From NCBI GenBank assembly GCA_947493285.1, contig CANLQH010000001.1, forward strand, positions 186,001 through 250,000: a DNA stretch of 64,000 bases. The letters are read 5' to 3'. The notes below the pieces were generated by a model. That model had not been told where the DNA came from, made no database searches, and was given only the letters and a program-made list of their open reading frames with translations. Positions 47,794 to 58,820 of the stretch are shown here, piece by piece. Origin of the DNA: an uncultured Tenacibaculum sp. (GTDB lineage: Bacteria; Bacteroidota; Bacteroidia; Flavobacteriales; Flavobacteriaceae). Positions within the stretch are counted from its first letter, which is position 1; every line of letters begins with the position of its first letter. The position numbers were made by a program, and so were the translations under genes.

Positions 47794-48420
47794 TTAATTT
47801 TTGTTTCCTAATATGTCTTTCTTAATTCTAGGTAATTCTAATTCATATTTAACGACAACAGTTCTAATCAAAATAATTGCTGATGATGCAATTATAAATC
47901 GAACATCTTCATTAATATTAAATTTTAATAGAACTAAATAGATTACTCCACCAGCTAAGCATGCTGAAGCGTAAATTTCTTTTTTAAATATTAGCGGAAC
48001 TTTTCTTGTAAGGACATCTCTTATTACACCTCCAAAAACAGCTGAAACCATTCCCATAACTAAAGCAACAAATGGATGTAAATCATAAGCTAACCCTTTT
48101 TGTAAACCTAGTAAGGTAAATACACTTATACCTATGGTATCAAACAAAAACATTGTTTTTCTAAGCGGAGCTATTTTACTTTTAAATAGAAAGGTAATCC
48201 CTACTGCAGTTAAGATTGTCCAGATATAATTAATATCTCCAATCCAATTTATTGGATGTGCATTAATTAAAACATCACGAATCATACCTCCACCAACAGC
48301 AGTAACAAAGGCAATAATAATTACTCCAAAAACATCAAAGTCTTTTTTTATCGCAACCAATGCTCCACTTATAGCAAATGCAAAAGTACCAGCAATGTCT
48401 ATGGCGTAAATAATATTCAT
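47794..48420 (-). CDS. TRIC-like cation channel family protein (UPF0126/YadS)
   Basis: DIAGTFAFAISGALVAIKKDFDVFGVIIIAFVTAVGGGMIRDVLI…GVIRDVL. Confidence 0.93.
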   Translation of the reverse strand: MNIIYAIDIAGTFAFAISGALVAIKKDFDVFGVIIIAFVTAVGGGMIRDVLINAHPINWIGDINYIWTILTAVGITFLFKSKIAPLRKTMFLFDTIGISVFTLLGLQKGLAYDLHPFVALVMGMVSAVFGGVIRDVLTRKVPLIFKKEIYASACLAGGVIYLVLLKFNINEDVRFIIASSAIILIRTVVVKYELELPRIKKDILGNKN

Positions 48421-49538
48421 TAGATATTTATTTCAGAAATTTGAATTTGTAGTGTTCTTTCAACCTCTTTAATTTTACTTCTTTCATTGTTTAGAACTAA
48501 AACTAAAGAAACTCCTTTTTTCCCTGCTCTTGCAGTTCTCCCACTTCTGTGTGTATAATATTCTAATTTTTCTGGTAATTGATGATGAACTACAAATCCT
48601 AAGTTTTGCACATCGATACCTCTTGCTGCAACATCAGTAGCTACTAAAACCTGAAGGCTCTCATTTTTAAAAGCACGCATTACTTTATCACGCTCTTTTT
48701 GTTGCATATCACCTTCTAAAGCTTCTACTGAAAAGCCTTCCTCTTTTAACTGCTTAGTTATTTTTTGAGCTCCTGCTTTGGTTCTAGCAAAGATGATACC
48801 TCTTTCAGCATGTCTTTTTTCTAAAAACTTAATAATAACATTTACTTTTTCAGGAATTGTAGTTTGTACAAACTGATGTGTAATATTGGCATTTACCAAT
48901 GTATTTTTATTAATTTCAATTTGCTTTGCTGAAGCATTCATGTATTTTTTTACAATACTTCTAATCTCTTCTGGCATTGTTGCAGAAAACAACCAGGTTT
49001 TTCTAGTTCCTGAGGTATATTTTAAAATACGATTCAACTCTAGTTTGAATCCCATGCTTAGCATTTCATCAGCTTCATCTAAAACTAAAGTCTGAATATT
49101 TTTTAAATCAACTTCTCCTCTCTCTATTAAATCAATTAAACGACCGGGAGTTGCTACGATTATATGGGTAGTTCTTTTTAAGTTTTTTATTTGACGTTCT
49201 ATTTTTTCCCCACCATAAACAGCTTCAACAAAAATTCTATCATCTACATACTTAGTAAACTTAAATAGTTGTTTTTTTATTTGTTGCACTAACTCTCTTG
49301 TTGGAGACAGAATTAACGCTTGTGTAGTATTCTTAGAAGCATCAATCTTATGAAGAATTGGCAAACCATAAGCTGCTGTTTTTCCTGTTCCAGTCTGAGC
49401 TAACCCAATAAAATCAGCGTTATTTTCTAATAAGTATGGTATTGCTTCTTTTTGCACATCAGTTGGAGTTGTTATTCCTAACTCTTTTAATCCTTTAACA
49501 TATTCGTTACGTACTCCTAGTGCTCTAAATGTTGTCAT
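48420..49538 (-). CDS. DEAD-box RNA helicase
   Basis: AQTGTGKTAAYGLP, VLDEADEMLSMGF, SATMP, ATDVAARGIDV, HRSGRTAR. Confidence 0.96.
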   Translation of the reverse strand: MTTFRALGVRNEYVKGLKELGITTPTDVQKEAIPYLLENNADFIGLAQTGTGKTAAYGLPILHKIDASKNTTQALILSPTRELVQQIKKQLFKFTKYVDDRIFVEAVYGGEKIERQIKNLKRTTHIIVATPGRLIDLIERGEVDLKNIQTLVLDEADEMLSMGFKLELNRILKYTSGTRKTWLFSATMPEEIRSIVKKYMNASAKQIEINKNTLVNANITHQFVQTTIPEKVNVIIKFLEKRHAERGIIFARTKAGAQKITKQLKEEGFSVEALEGDMQQKERDKVMRAFKNESLQVLVATDVAARGIDVQNLGFVVHHQLPEKLEYYTHRSGRTARAGKKGVSLVLVLNNERSKIKEVERTLQIQISEINI

Positions 49539-49568
49539 TCTCTATATTTATAAATGCAAAGATATTGC

Positions 49569-49961
49569 TTATTTTACAGGTAATAATAGGTTTTTAATTT
49601 CTTGTGTAATTCTTTTAGGTCTTTGTGTTTTAGCATCTAACAAGCAAAAAGTAGTTTGCGATTTTACTAAAAGAGTTTCTCCTTTATAAATTTCATAATG
49701 GCGGATAGATTTTATTCCTTCTGTTTTCCCTACCCAAGTATTAATTCTCACTTCATCACCTAATACAGCTTGACTTTTATAATCAATTTCATGACGAATT
49801 ACAAACCAAACATAATCTGGTTTTGGAATGTCTTTGATTAATAAATGCCAATGATCATTAGATACATCTTGCATCCACTGTACATAAACTACATTATTTA
49901 CGTGGTTATATTCATCTATTTCAAGAGGAGATACTATGTGTTTCTTTTCAAAAAAGTTCAT
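49569..49961 (-). CDS. Acyl-CoA thioesterase (hotdog fold, YbgC-like)
   Basis: DEYNHVNNVVYVQWMQDVSNDH…VIRHEIDYKSQAVLGDEVRINTWVG. Confidence 0.9.
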   Translation of the reverse strand: MNFFEKKHIVSPLEIDEYNHVNNVVYVQWMQDVSNDHWHLLIKDIPKPDYVWFVIRHEIDYKSQAVLGDEVRINTWVGKTEGIKSIRHYEIYKGETLLVKSQTTFCLLDAKTQRPKRITQEIKNLLLPVK

Positions 49962-50063
49962 TTAACAAACTTACAACGATTGGTGTTAATTATTACTTAA
50001 ATGTTAGTGTGATTTGGTTTCGGTATTAGAATATTTTAGATATTCGAGTGCTAGAAATTAAAT

Positions 50064-51401
50064 ATGAATAAAATAACCAGCAAATTTGGCTCAGAAAAAA
50101 TAAGCAAACTCTTGTTAAAGCAAGCTATTCCTGCTTCAATTGGAATTTTAGTGATGTCTTTAAACATGATTGTTGATACCATTTTTGTTGGAAGATGGAT
50201 TAGCGTTATGGCAATTGCGGCAATAACAGTTGTATTACCAATCGCGTTTTTAATTTCATCTATTGGTATGGGAATTGGTATTGGTGGTAGTTCAATAATT
50301 TCTAGAGCATTAGGAAAACAAAACATACCAAAAGCTTTTGAAGTTTTTGGTAATCAAATTAGTTTAACTGTTGCGTTATCTTTCTTATTTGTTTTTATAG
50401 GTACTTTTTTTTGCTTCCCTATTCTACAATTATTTGGTGCTAATGGTGATATTGTAGTTCCTGCAACCGAATATTTTCATGTAATTATTTGGGGAGTTCC
50501 TTTTTTAGCATTTGCTATGATGGGGAATCCTGTAATAAGAGCTGTAGGTAAGCCTAATTATGCAATGTTTACCATGATTTTCCCAGCAATTTCTAATATA
50601 GTATTAGATATAGTTTTTATTAAAATTATGGATTTAGGAATGTTTGGAGCCGGTTTAGCAACATCCATTTCTTACGCTGTAAGTGGTTTGTTTGTGTTAT
50701 GGTTTTTCTTATCTAAAAATACGGAGCTTAAAATTGTTCCTAAATATTTTAAAATTAACATATCAATTTTAAAAGAAATTGTAGCATTGGGTGGTATAAC
50801 AGTTATAAGACAAGGTACTATAAGCTTATTAATTATCATCTTAAATTATACTTTATTTAAATACGGAGGAGAAATATCAATCGCTATTTATGGAATTATT
50901 AATAGAGTTATGATGTTTGCTTTATTTCCTGTTTTAGGGGTTACACAAGGTTTTCTACCAATTGCTGGTTATAATTACGGAGCAAATGATTCTAAACGTG
51001 TAAAAGAAACGATTAAAACATCTATTCTTTTTGGAACTGGAATAGCTACATTAGTTTTTATTGGAATTATGCTATTTCCTAATCAATTAGTAAGTGTTTT
51101 CACAGATGATAAAGAGCTTTTAAGCTTAACACCAAATGCTTTAATCATTGCTTTTTTGGCAACACCAGTTATTACTACGCAGTTAATAGGTTCTGCATAT
51201 TTTCAGGCAGCAGGAAAGGCTTTTCCTGCATTAATACTTACTTTATTAAAGCAAGGAATCTTTTTAATTCCACTAGTGTATATATTACCTAAGTTTTATG
51301 GTGTAAATGGTGTGTGGATGTCTTTTCCAATAGCTGATGTTTTATCAACGTTGGTTACCTACTTATATTTAAAAAAGGAAATAAGATTGAATTTAAATTA
51401 A
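50064..51401 (+). CDS. MATE-family efflux transporter
   Basis: LLLKQAIPASIGILVMSLNMIVDTIFVGRWI…GIGIGGSSIISRALGKQN. Confidence 0.95.
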   Translation: MNKITSKFGSEKISKLLLKQAIPASIGILVMSLNMIVDTIFVGRWISVMAIAAITVVLPIAFLISSIGMGIGIGGSSIISRALGKQNIPKAFEVFGNQISLTVALSFLFVFIGTFFCFPILQLFGANGDIVVPATEYFHVIIWGVPFLAFAMMGNPVIRAVGKPNYAMFTMIFPAISNIVLDIVFIKIMDLGMFGAGLATSISYAVSGLFVLWFFLSKNTELKIVPKYFKINISILKEIVALGGITVIRQGTISLLIIILNYTLFKYGGEISIAIYGIINRVMMFALFPVLGVTQGFLPIAGYNYGANDSKRVKETIKTSILFGTGIATLVFIGIMLFPNQLVSVFTDDKELLSLTPNALIIAFLATPVITTQLIGSAYFQAAGKAFPALILTLLKQGIFLIPLVYILPKFYGVNGVWMSFPIADVLSTLVTYLYLKKEIRLNLN

Positions 51402-52064
51402 ACTTTCTCCGTTTAAATTAGTTGTTAAAATATCACTCATTAAATTAAAATAAGGACGTAAAGCTTTAAATGAATTATCTATTTCAGTGATAAAATTTGG
51501 AGAAAGAACTTCTTTATCTGTAAACTTACGAACAGCTATAAATCCTTTTTTACGAATTAAATCGATTGATTTATGTTCCTTGTCAAATCCTTTCGGAGAA
51601 GTTTTTAACTCCTCTCCTTCTAATTTACCTCCAAAATATTTTACGAATTTTTCTTCCGCTAAAATATCTCTAATCTCTGAATCATCTAATTCAAATTCTT
51701 TACGAATACGAAATAAATCATCTTTTTCAGGTTGCCAAAATCCACCACCCAAAAAAGTGTCACCTGGTTTAATCTGTAAAAAATAACCACCTCTTAATTG
51801 CTTTCCACTTCTAGAATAAGAAACTGCAAATCTTGGATTATAAGGCGTTTTATCTTTAGAAAAACGAACATCTCTATAAATACGATATACTTTTTGCTTT
51901 TCAATATCATCATGCATTTCTAAATTTTGATGTATGTTAGAAAAGACATCTTTTGCGTTTGCTAAAGAAGCATCATATAGCTTTTTATTGTCGGCAAACC
52001 AATCTCTATTATTATTGTTATTTAACTTCGTTAAAAATTGAAAAGCAGTTTTATCTAATTGCAT
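51393..52064 (-). CDS. DUF2461 (TIGR02453-type) family protein
   Basis: FLTKLNNNNNRDWFADNKKLYDA…VYRIYRDVRFSKDKTPYNPRFAVSYS; start trimmed to ATG at 52064. Confidence 0.9.
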   Translation of the reverse strand: MQLDKTAFQFLTKLNNNNNRDWFADNKKLYDASLANAKDVFSNIHQNLEMHDDIEKQKVYRIYRDVRFSKDKTPYNPRFAVSYSRSGKQLRGGYFLQIKPGDTFLGGGFWQPEKDDLFRIRKEFELDDSEIRDILAEEKFVKYFGGKLEGEELKTSPKGFDKEHKSIDLIRKKGFIAVRKFTDKEVLSPNFITEIDNSFKALRPYFNLMSDILTTNLNGESLI

Positions 52065-52093
52065 AAAGTATTCGAATTTTAAAAATCTAAGAT

Positions 52094-52130
52094 ACAAAAA
52101 AACGCTACTGAATTACATCAATAGCGTTTA
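52094..52130 (-). terminator. Terminator of ychF
   Basis: On - strand AAACGCTA…TAGCGTTTTTTT. Confidence 0.78.
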
Positions 52131-52152
52131 TGATTTTTATAAATAATTTAGA

Positions 52153-53244
52153 TTATACGTTAAATCTAAAATGCATAACATCTCCGTCTTGTACAATGTA
52201 GTCTTTACCTTCTACACGCATTCTACCTGCTTCTTTTACTTTAGCTTCACTACCATACTTTTCATAATCGCTATAACTAATTGTCTCAGCTCTAATGAAT
52301 CCTTTTTCAAAATCAGTATGGATAACTCCTGCTGCTTGTGGTGCAGTTGCTCCAATAAAAACAGTCCAAGCTCTTACTTCTTTTACACCTGCAGTAAAGT
52401 AAGTTTGTAAATTTAATAGTTTATATGCAGAACGTATTAAACGAGAAACTCCTGGTTCTTCTAAACCGATATCAGCTAAAAACATTTGACGCTCTTCATA
52501 ATCTTCTAACTCAGTAATATCTGCTTCTGTACCAACTGCTAAAACAATTACTTCAGCATTTTCATGTGCTACAGCTTCTTTTACTTTATCAACATATGCA
52601 TTTCCTGAAACAGCCGAGTTTTCATCAACATTACAAACATATAATACTGGTTTCGCAGTAATAAACTGTAAAGGTTGAACAAACTCTAGTTCTTTTTCTG
52701 AAAACTCTAACGAACGAACCGATTTACTTTCTAATAAAGTAGCTTCAACTTTTAATAAAATTTCTAATTCTACCTGAGCTTCTTTATTACCAGTTTTAGC
52801 AGTTCTTTTTACACGCTCTAAACGTTTTTGAACCGTTTCTAAATCTTTTAATTGTAATTCAATATCAATCGTTTCTTTATCTCTTACAGGGTCTATCGAA
52901 TTATCTACGTGAATAATATTATCGTTATCAAAACAACGTAAAACATGTAAAATAGCATCCGTTTCACGAATATTTGCTAAAAACTGGTTTCCTAAACCTT
53001 CACCTTTACTTGCTCCTTTTACTAAACCAGCAATATCAACAATTTCTACTGTAGCAGGAATTACTTTTTCTGGATTTACTAACTCTTCTAATTTTTCTAA
53101 ACGAGTATCAGGTACATTAACAACTCCAATATTAGGCTCTATCGTACAAAAAGGAAAGTTTGCACTTTGGGCTTTTGCATTAGATAAACAGTTAAATAAA
53201 GTTGATTTTCCTACATTTGGTAATCCTACAATTCCAGCTTTCAT
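52153..53244 (-). CDS. ychF: Redox-regulated ATPase YchF
   Basis: [38 protein letters not shown]…[20 protein letters not shown]. Confidence 0.97.
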   Translation of the reverse strand: MKAGIVGLPNVGKSTLFNCLSNAKAQSANFPFCTIEPNIGVVNVPDTRLEKLEELVNPEKVIPATVEIVDIAGLVKGASKGEGLGNQFLANIRETDAILHVLRCFDNDNIIHVDNSIDPVRDKETIDIELQLKDLETVQKRLERVKRTAKTGNKEAQVELEILLKVEATLLESKSVRSLEFSEKELEFVQPLQFITAKPVLYVCNVDENSAVSGNAYVDKVKEAVAHENAEVIVLAVGTEADITELEDYEERQMFLADIGLEEPGVSRLIRSAYKLLNLQTYFTAGVKEVRAWTVFIGATAPQAAGVIHTDFEKGFIRAETISYSDYEKYGSEAKVKEAGRMRVEGKDYIVQDGDVMHFRFNV

Positions 53245-53420
53245 TCTATTGTTTTATTGTAAATTTTGCGAGTGCAAATATACTATTTTGCTTTTATAAT
53301 TAGTAAATAATTCTTAATTCTAGAATGATAATAAATACTACACATAAAAGAGAAAAATATTATTCAATTAATTGATTTTCATTACTTTTAAGTCATATTA
53401 ACTAACTTAAACTATTAATT

Positions 53421-56141
53421 ATGAAAAAAAGAATGTTCTTTTTTATTGTTTTTATGTTTGCTGGGTTCCACTTCTTAAGTGCTCAGATTCAAATTAAAGG
53501 AACAATAAAAGACACTAGTAACAATCCTTTACCAGGAGCTAATATTTTAGAAAAAGGCACAAATAATGGGGATTCATCAGATTTGAATGGAGATTTTAAT
53601 TTAAGTGTTAACCCAAATGGAGTTTTAATTATCAGTTTTGCTGGATTTGAAACTCAAGAAATCCCTGTAAATAATAAAACAACTTTTAATATTGTTTTAA
53701 AAGAAGGTTTAGAGCTAGATGAAGTTGTTATTGTAGGATCTAGAAATCCTAAAAGAACTGCTTTAGATACAGCTGTACCAATTGATGTTATTGATGTACA
53801 AGATTTAGCGACTAAAAATGGGAAAGTAGAAGTAAATGATATTTTACAATATGCTGCACCATCATTTAACGCTACTAAACAATCAGGTTCAGATGGAGCA
53901 GATCACATTGTTCCAGCATCTTTGAGAGGTCTTGGTCCAGATCAAACATTAGTATTGATTAATGGAAAAAGAAGGCATCAATCATCATTAGTTAACATTT
54001 TCGGTACAAGAGGTCGTGGAAATTCCGGAACTGATTTAAATGCCATACCAACAGCTGCTATAAAAAGAATAGAAGTTTTAAGAGACGGTGCTTCAGCTCA
54101 ATATGGTTCAGATGCTATTGCTGGTGTTATTAATATTGTTTTAAAAGACAATACAGATGGGGTAACAGGTAGTATTGGTTACGGAGCTTATAGTACAGCT
54201 ATTGGTGAAGGATGGGAAGCTGCAACTGGAGAAACTCTAAGTAATGTGGAAGGTAAAAATAGATTGGATGGAGAAGATAAAAGTTTTGATGGAGGTACAA
54301 CCAAATTAGACTTAAACTACGGTGTAAAATTAAATGATGATGGAGGTTTTATTAATTTCACTACCGAAATTTTATCTAAAAATAGAACTTTAAGACCTGG
54401 ATTTTCATGGAGAAAAGGATATGGTAGTGCTGCATTAGATGGTTTTAATTTTATGATTAATGCTAGCTTACCTATTTCTGATAAAACTGAAATATACACT
54501 TTTGGTGGAAGAAATTATAGAGATACAGATGCTTATGCTTTTACAAGAGGCGCTGGTTTTGATGATGAAAGAACTGTAGCTAGTTTATATCCTAATGGGT
54601 TTACCCCTAGAATTACTTCTAACATTACAGATTTATCAGTGTCAGCTGGAGTTAAACACGAAATGGAAAATGGATGGACTTTAGATTTTAATAATACGTT
54701 CGGAAAAAACAACTTCCACTATTATATAAAAGACACAAATAACGCTACTTTAGTTGATGCCTCTCCTACTGATTTTAATGCAGGAGGACATAATTTATCG
54801 CAAAATACGACTAGTTTAGATTTTAATAAATATTTAGAAAATGAGTTAGAAGGTATCAGTTTAGCTTTTGGTTTAGAATACAGAACAGAAAGATTTACAA
54901 TATTTGCAGGAGAAGAAGCTTCTTATACTACTTATGATATAAATGGAGAGCCTGTAAATAATAATACTCCTGCTTCAGATTTAGTAATCTTTTTAGATGC
55001 TGGAGGAAATCCTATTTTAGATAATGGTAATGTAATCCCAAGATCAGGTGGATCACAAGGTTTTCCTGGATATAGCCCAGATAATGAGGTTGATCGTAGT
55101 AGAACAAATGTTAGTTTATACTTTGATTCTGAATTTAACTTAACAAAACAATTTTTAGTAGGTGCTGCTGTACGTTTCGAAGATTATAGCGATTTCGGTA
55201 GCACATTCAATTTTAAATTAGCTTCAAGATTTAAAGCAAATGATAATTTATCTTTTAGAGGATCGATTTCTTCTGGGTTTAGAGCCCCTTCTTTAGCGCA
55301 ACTATATTATAATTTAAAGTTTACCAATATTGTAAATGGAGCTTCAGTCCCTTCACTTTTATCAGCAAATAATAGTACTGTAACTAAAGCTTTTGGAATA
55401 GGACAATTAAAAGAAGAAACCGCTTTTAATGCTAGTTTAGGTTTTACTTTTAAAGCAGGTGGTTTTTCTGCTACGATTGATGCTTATTCAATTTCTGTTG
55501 ATGATCGTATTATTTTAACTGATAATTTCGATGCTTCTGGATTAAATTTAGGTGTTGATGCTGCACAATTCTTTGCAAACGGAGTTGACACTAAAAATCA
55601 AGGTGTGGATATAGTTTTAACCTATAAAACCTCTTTTGGAGAGAATAAAATTACTGCTGGGTTAACAGGTAATTTTAATGACTTAGAAATTAAAAATATT
55701 CATAATGGAGCACTAAATAGATATACATTTTTTAGTCCTTTTTCTGAGGCTTACTTAAAAGCAGCAGCTCCAGATCATAAGTTCGGATTGAATTTAGGTT
55801 ATGAGTATAAAAAGCTTAGTGCTAATTTATCTTTCACTAAGTTTAGTGAAGTATTGTTACAAGATTTTCAATGGGTTGATAGTCCTCCTACAAATGCTAC
55901 TGAAGCTGCAGCTTTATTTGCAACTGCTACAGATACGTATGAAAGTGCAATTACTGCTGATTTAAGTTTTAGCTACGCTTTTTCTGATAAGCTAATGTTT
56001 ACGCTTGGAGGTAATAACATTTTTAACACCTACCCTACTCCTCAATTTGATGGCTGGACAGATCAAGGTGGATTAGCAGATTCTGTACAAATGGGGTCTG
56101 ATGGATCTTATTTCTTTGCAAGACTAGGTTTCAAATTATAA
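53421..56141 (+). CDS. TonB-dependent receptor with carboxypeptidase-like N-terminal domain
   Basis: IKGTIKDTSNNPLPGANILEKGTNNGDSSDLNGDF; plug LRGLGPDQTLVLINGKRRHQ…IEVLRDGASAQYGSDAIAGVINIVL; C-terminal barrel strand. Confidence 0.95.
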   Translation: MKKRMFFFIVFMFAGFHFLSAQIQIKGTIKDTSNNPLPGANILEKGTNNGDSSDLNGDFNLSVNPNGVLIISFAGFETQEIPVNNKTTFNIVLKEGLELDEVVIVGSRNPKRTALDTAVPIDVIDVQDLATKNGKVEVNDILQYAAPSFNATKQSGSDGADHIVPASLRGLGPDQTLVLINGKRRHQSSLVNIFGTRGRGNSGTDLNAIPTAAIKRIEVLRDGASAQYGSDAIAGVINIVLKDNTDGVTGSIGYGAYSTAIGEGWEAATGETLSNVEGKNRLDGEDKSFDGGTTKLDLNYGVKLNDDGGFINFTTEILSKNRTLRPGFSWRKGYGSAALDGFNFMINASLPISDKTEIYTFGGRNYRDTDAYAFTRGAGFDDERTVASLYPNGFTPRITSNITDLSVSAGVKHEMENGWTLDFNNTFGKNNFHYYIKDTNNATLVDASPTDFNAGGHNLSQNTTSLDFNKYLENELEGISLAFGLEYRTERFTIFAGEEASYTTYDINGEPVNNNTPASDLVIFLDAGGNPILDNGNVIPRSGGSQGFPGYSPDNEVDRSRTNVSLYFDSEFNLTKQFLVGAAVRFEDYSDFGSTFNFKLASRFKANDNLSFRGSISSGFRAPSLAQLYYNLKFTNIVNGASVPSLLSANNSTVTKAFGIGQLKEETAFNASLGFTFKAGGFSATIDAYSISVDDRIILTDNFDASGLNLGVDAAQFFANGVDTKNQGVDIVLTYKTSFGENKITAGLTGNFNDLEIKNIHNGALNRYTFFSPFSEAYLKAAAPDHKFGLNLGYEYKKLSANLSFTKFSEVLLQDFQWVDSPPTNATEAAALFATATDTYESAITADLSFSYAFSDKLMFTLGGNNIFNTYPTPQFDGWTDQGGLADSVQMGSDGSYFFARLGFKL

Positions 56142-56162
56142 AAACAATTATTCAACAAATAA

Positions 56163-56191
56163 AAAACCCGAGCAATAATTGCTCGGGTTTT
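56163..56191. terminator. Bidirectional terminator
   Basis: AAAACCCGAGCAAT-A-ATTGCTCGGGTTTT between convergent genes. Confidence 0.92.
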
Positions 56192-56212
56192 GTTTTATAT
56201 CTAAATAAAATA

Positions 56213-56563
56213 CTATTCGTTATGCATAAAACTTTGCTTAGCTAATAATTCTTCATCTGTTTCTACATTGTCATCATCAGGTACACAACAATCAACAGGA
56301 CATACAGCTGCACATTGAGGCTCTTCATGAAACCCTTTACATTCTGTACATTTATCTGCTACGATATAATATATTTCATCAGAAATTGGTTCTTGATCTT
56401 CATCTGCATTTGCTTTTTTACCATTTGGTAAAATAACATCACCTTCTAAATCAGTACCATCAGCATACTTCCAATCATCTGCTCCTTCATAAATTGCTGT
56501 ATTCGGGCATTCAGGTTCACAAGCCCCACAATTTATACATTCATCTGTTATAATAATTGCCAT
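56213..56563 (-). CDS. 2[4Fe-4S] ferredoxin
   Basis: [16 protein letters not shown] and [22 protein letters not shown]. Confidence 0.95.
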   Translation of the reverse strand: MAIIITDECINCGACEPECPNTAIYEGADDWKYADGTDLEGDVILPNGKKANADEDQEPISDEIYYIVADKCTECKGFHEEPQCAAVCPVDCCVPDDDNVETDEELLAKQSFMHNE

Positions 56564-56584
56564 AATAAATCTCTTTCAGTTTTG

Positions 56585-56592
56585 TAACTTTG
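56585..56592 (+). promoter_or_regulatory. -7 promoter element TAACTTTG
   Basis: TAnnTTTG match upstream of ATG 56635. Confidence 0.5.
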
Positions 56593-56634
56593 CAAGCACA
56601 AAAATAGTTCCAAATTAATTTATAAACAAAATAA

Positions 56635-57696
56635 ATGGATACAATCCAAAATAGAATCTCTGCTTTTGTAAAATTAGGTCTTTTTTTAAGTCAATTTTCT
56701 CAAAAAGGAATTGTAAAGAAAGAAAACATTGATCATAATGATTTGTTCTTTGATGGATTTAAACATCAATTAAAGGTTGCTGGAGAAAATAATACTTGGT
56801 TTACCAAAGAAAACTTATTGTTTGCTACCGAAAGCTGGTCGAAAGCACTTACACAAGAGAATATTGATAAATGGATTGTTAATGAAAGCTTAGGTAATAA
56901 TAAAAGCCAAAAAGTTGCTGTTATTATGGCAGGAAACATTCCTTTAGTTGGATTTCATGATTTTCTTTCTGTTTTAATTTCTGGGCATTCAGTTTTGGTT
57001 AAGCAATCTTCAAATGATAAGCATTTACTACCTTTTTTAGCAAAGTATTTAGAGTATGTTGAACCTGAATTAAAAGGTAAAATTGAGTTTACGGAACAAA
57101 AACTAACTGGATTTGATGCTGTAATTGCAACAGGAAGCAATAATACCGCTCGTTATTTTGAATATTATTTTAAAGATAAACCGAGTATTATTAGAAAAAG
57201 TAGAAATTCACTTGCAGTAATTACTGGAAATGAATCTGAACAAGATTTTGAAAATCTAAGTGAAGATGTTTTTCGTTATTTCGGTTTAGGCTGTCGTTCG
57301 GTTTCTAAATTATTTGTTCCGAAAGGATATGATTTTGATGCTTTTTTTAAAGGAATGTTCAATAAGCAAGAAATTATCAATAACGCTAAATACGCTAATA
57401 ATTACGATTATAATAAAGCCGTGTATTTAATGAGTGAGTTTGATATTTTAGAAAATGGATTTTTAATGATTAAAGAAGATCAAAGCTACGCCTCTCCTAT
57501 TGCCTCTGTTTTTTATGAATATTATGAGAATGCAGATGATTTAAAAATTAAGCTTTGGGAAGAGCGTGATCAAATTCAATGTATTGTTGCTAACAATTTT
57601 ATTGAAAATGAAATTGCTTTCGGACAAACGCAAAACCCACAATTATGGGATTATGCTGATGGAGTGAATACTTTAGAATTTTTATCAAAAATTTAA
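56635..57696 (+). CDS. Acyl-CoA reductase (LuxC-like)
   Basis: VAVIMAGNIPLVGFHDFLSVLISGHSVLVKQSSND…IRKSRNSLAVITG…LGCRSVSKLFVP. Confidence 0.88.
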   Translation: MDTIQNRISAFVKLGLFLSQFSQKGIVKKENIDHNDLFFDGFKHQLKVAGENNTWFTKENLLFATESWSKALTQENIDKWIVNESLGNNKSQKVAVIMAGNIPLVGFHDFLSVLISGHSVLVKQSSNDKHLLPFLAKYLEYVEPELKGKIEFTEQKLTGFDAVIATGSNNTARYFEYYFKDKPSIIRKSRNSLAVITGNESEQDFENLSEDVFRYFGLGCRSVSKLFVPKGYDFDAFFKGMFNKQEIINNAKYANNYDYNKAVYLMSEFDILENGFLMIKEDQSYASPIASVFYEYYENADDLKIKLWEERDQIQCIVANNFIENEIAFGQTQNPQLWDYADGVNTLEFLSKI

Positions 57697-57750
57697 AGAA
57701 TAACTCTTTATAAATTTTGCACCTTTGTTGTAACAAAACACAACTCACTA

Positions 57751-58815
57751 ATGAAAAAGCATAACTTTAGCGCAGGACCATGTATTTTACCTGAAGAAGT
57801 GTTACAAAAAGCTTCTGAAGCTGTTATTAATTTTAATGATGATAATCTTTCTTTAATTGAAATATCACACAGAAGTAAACCTTTTGTTGATGTTATAGAG
57901 AATGCTCGTAGTTTAGTATTAGAGCTATTAGGATTAGAAAACAAAGGATATAAAGCATTGTTTTTACAAGGTGGCGCGAGTAGCCAGTTTTTAATGACTG
58001 CATATAACTTATTAAATAAAAAAGCAGCCTATTTAAATACTGGAACTTGGAGTTCAAAAGCTATTAAAGAAGCCAAATTATTTGGTGATTTAATTGAAGT
58101 AGCTTCATCAAAAGATAAAAACTTCAATTATATTCCTAAAGGATATGAAATACCAACTGATGTAGATTATTTTCATTGCACCAGTAATAATACAATCTAC
58201 GGAACGCAAATGAAAAGTTTCCCTGAAACTTCAGTTCCGATGATTTGTGATATGAGTTCAGATATTTTTTCTCGTCAGTTAGATTTCTCAAAATTTGATT
58301 TAATCTATGCTGGAGCTCAAAAAAACATGGGACCAGCTGGTACTACTCTAGTTGTTGTAAAAGAAGAAATTTTAGGAAAAGTTGAGCGCACCATTCCTTC
58401 AATGTTAAACTATCAAATTTTTATTGACAAAGATAGTATGTTTAATACTCCGCCTGTATTTGCAGTATATACTTCAATGTTAACTTTAGAATGGTTAAAA
58501 CAGTTAGGAGGAATAGAGTTTATTGAAAAAGTAAACGAACAGAAATCAGCTCTTTTATATAACGAAATAGATAGAAATCCTTTATTTAAAGGTTTTGTAG
58601 TTAAAGAAGATCGTAGCCATATGAACGCTACTTTTAATTTAACTGATGAAAAACTAAAAGAAAAGTTTGATGCAATGTGGAAAGAAGCCGATATTAATGG
58701 TTTAAATGGTCACAGAAGCGTTGGAGGATATAGAGCAAGTATGTATAACGCATTGCCATTATACAGCGTACAAGCATTAGTAAATGTAATGCAAGAATTA
58801 GAAAGAAAAGCATAG
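57751..58815 (+). CDS. serC: 3-phosphoserine/phosphohydroxythreonine transaminase
   Basis: NFSAGPCILPEEVL, SLIEISHRSKPF, ALFLQGGASSQF, AGAQKNMGPAGTT, GHRSVGGYRASMYNALP. Confidence 0.97.
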   Translation: MKKHNFSAGPCILPEEVLQKASEAVINFNDDNLSLIEISHRSKPFVDVIENARSLVLELLGLENKGYKALFLQGGASSQFLMTAYNLLNKKAAYLNTGTWSSKAIKEAKLFGDLIEVASSKDKNFNYIPKGYEIPTDVDYFHCTSNNTIYGTQMKSFPETSVPMICDMSSDIFSRQLDFSKFDLIYAGAQKNMGPAGTTLVVVKEEILGKVERTIPSMLNYQIFIDKDSMFNTPPVFAVYTSMLTLEWLKQLGGIEFIEKVNEQKSALLYNEIDRNPLFKGFVVKEDRSHMNATFNLTDEKLKEKFDAMWKEADINGLNGHRSVGGYRASMYNALPLYSVQALVNVMQELERKA

Positions 58816-58820
58816 AATTT

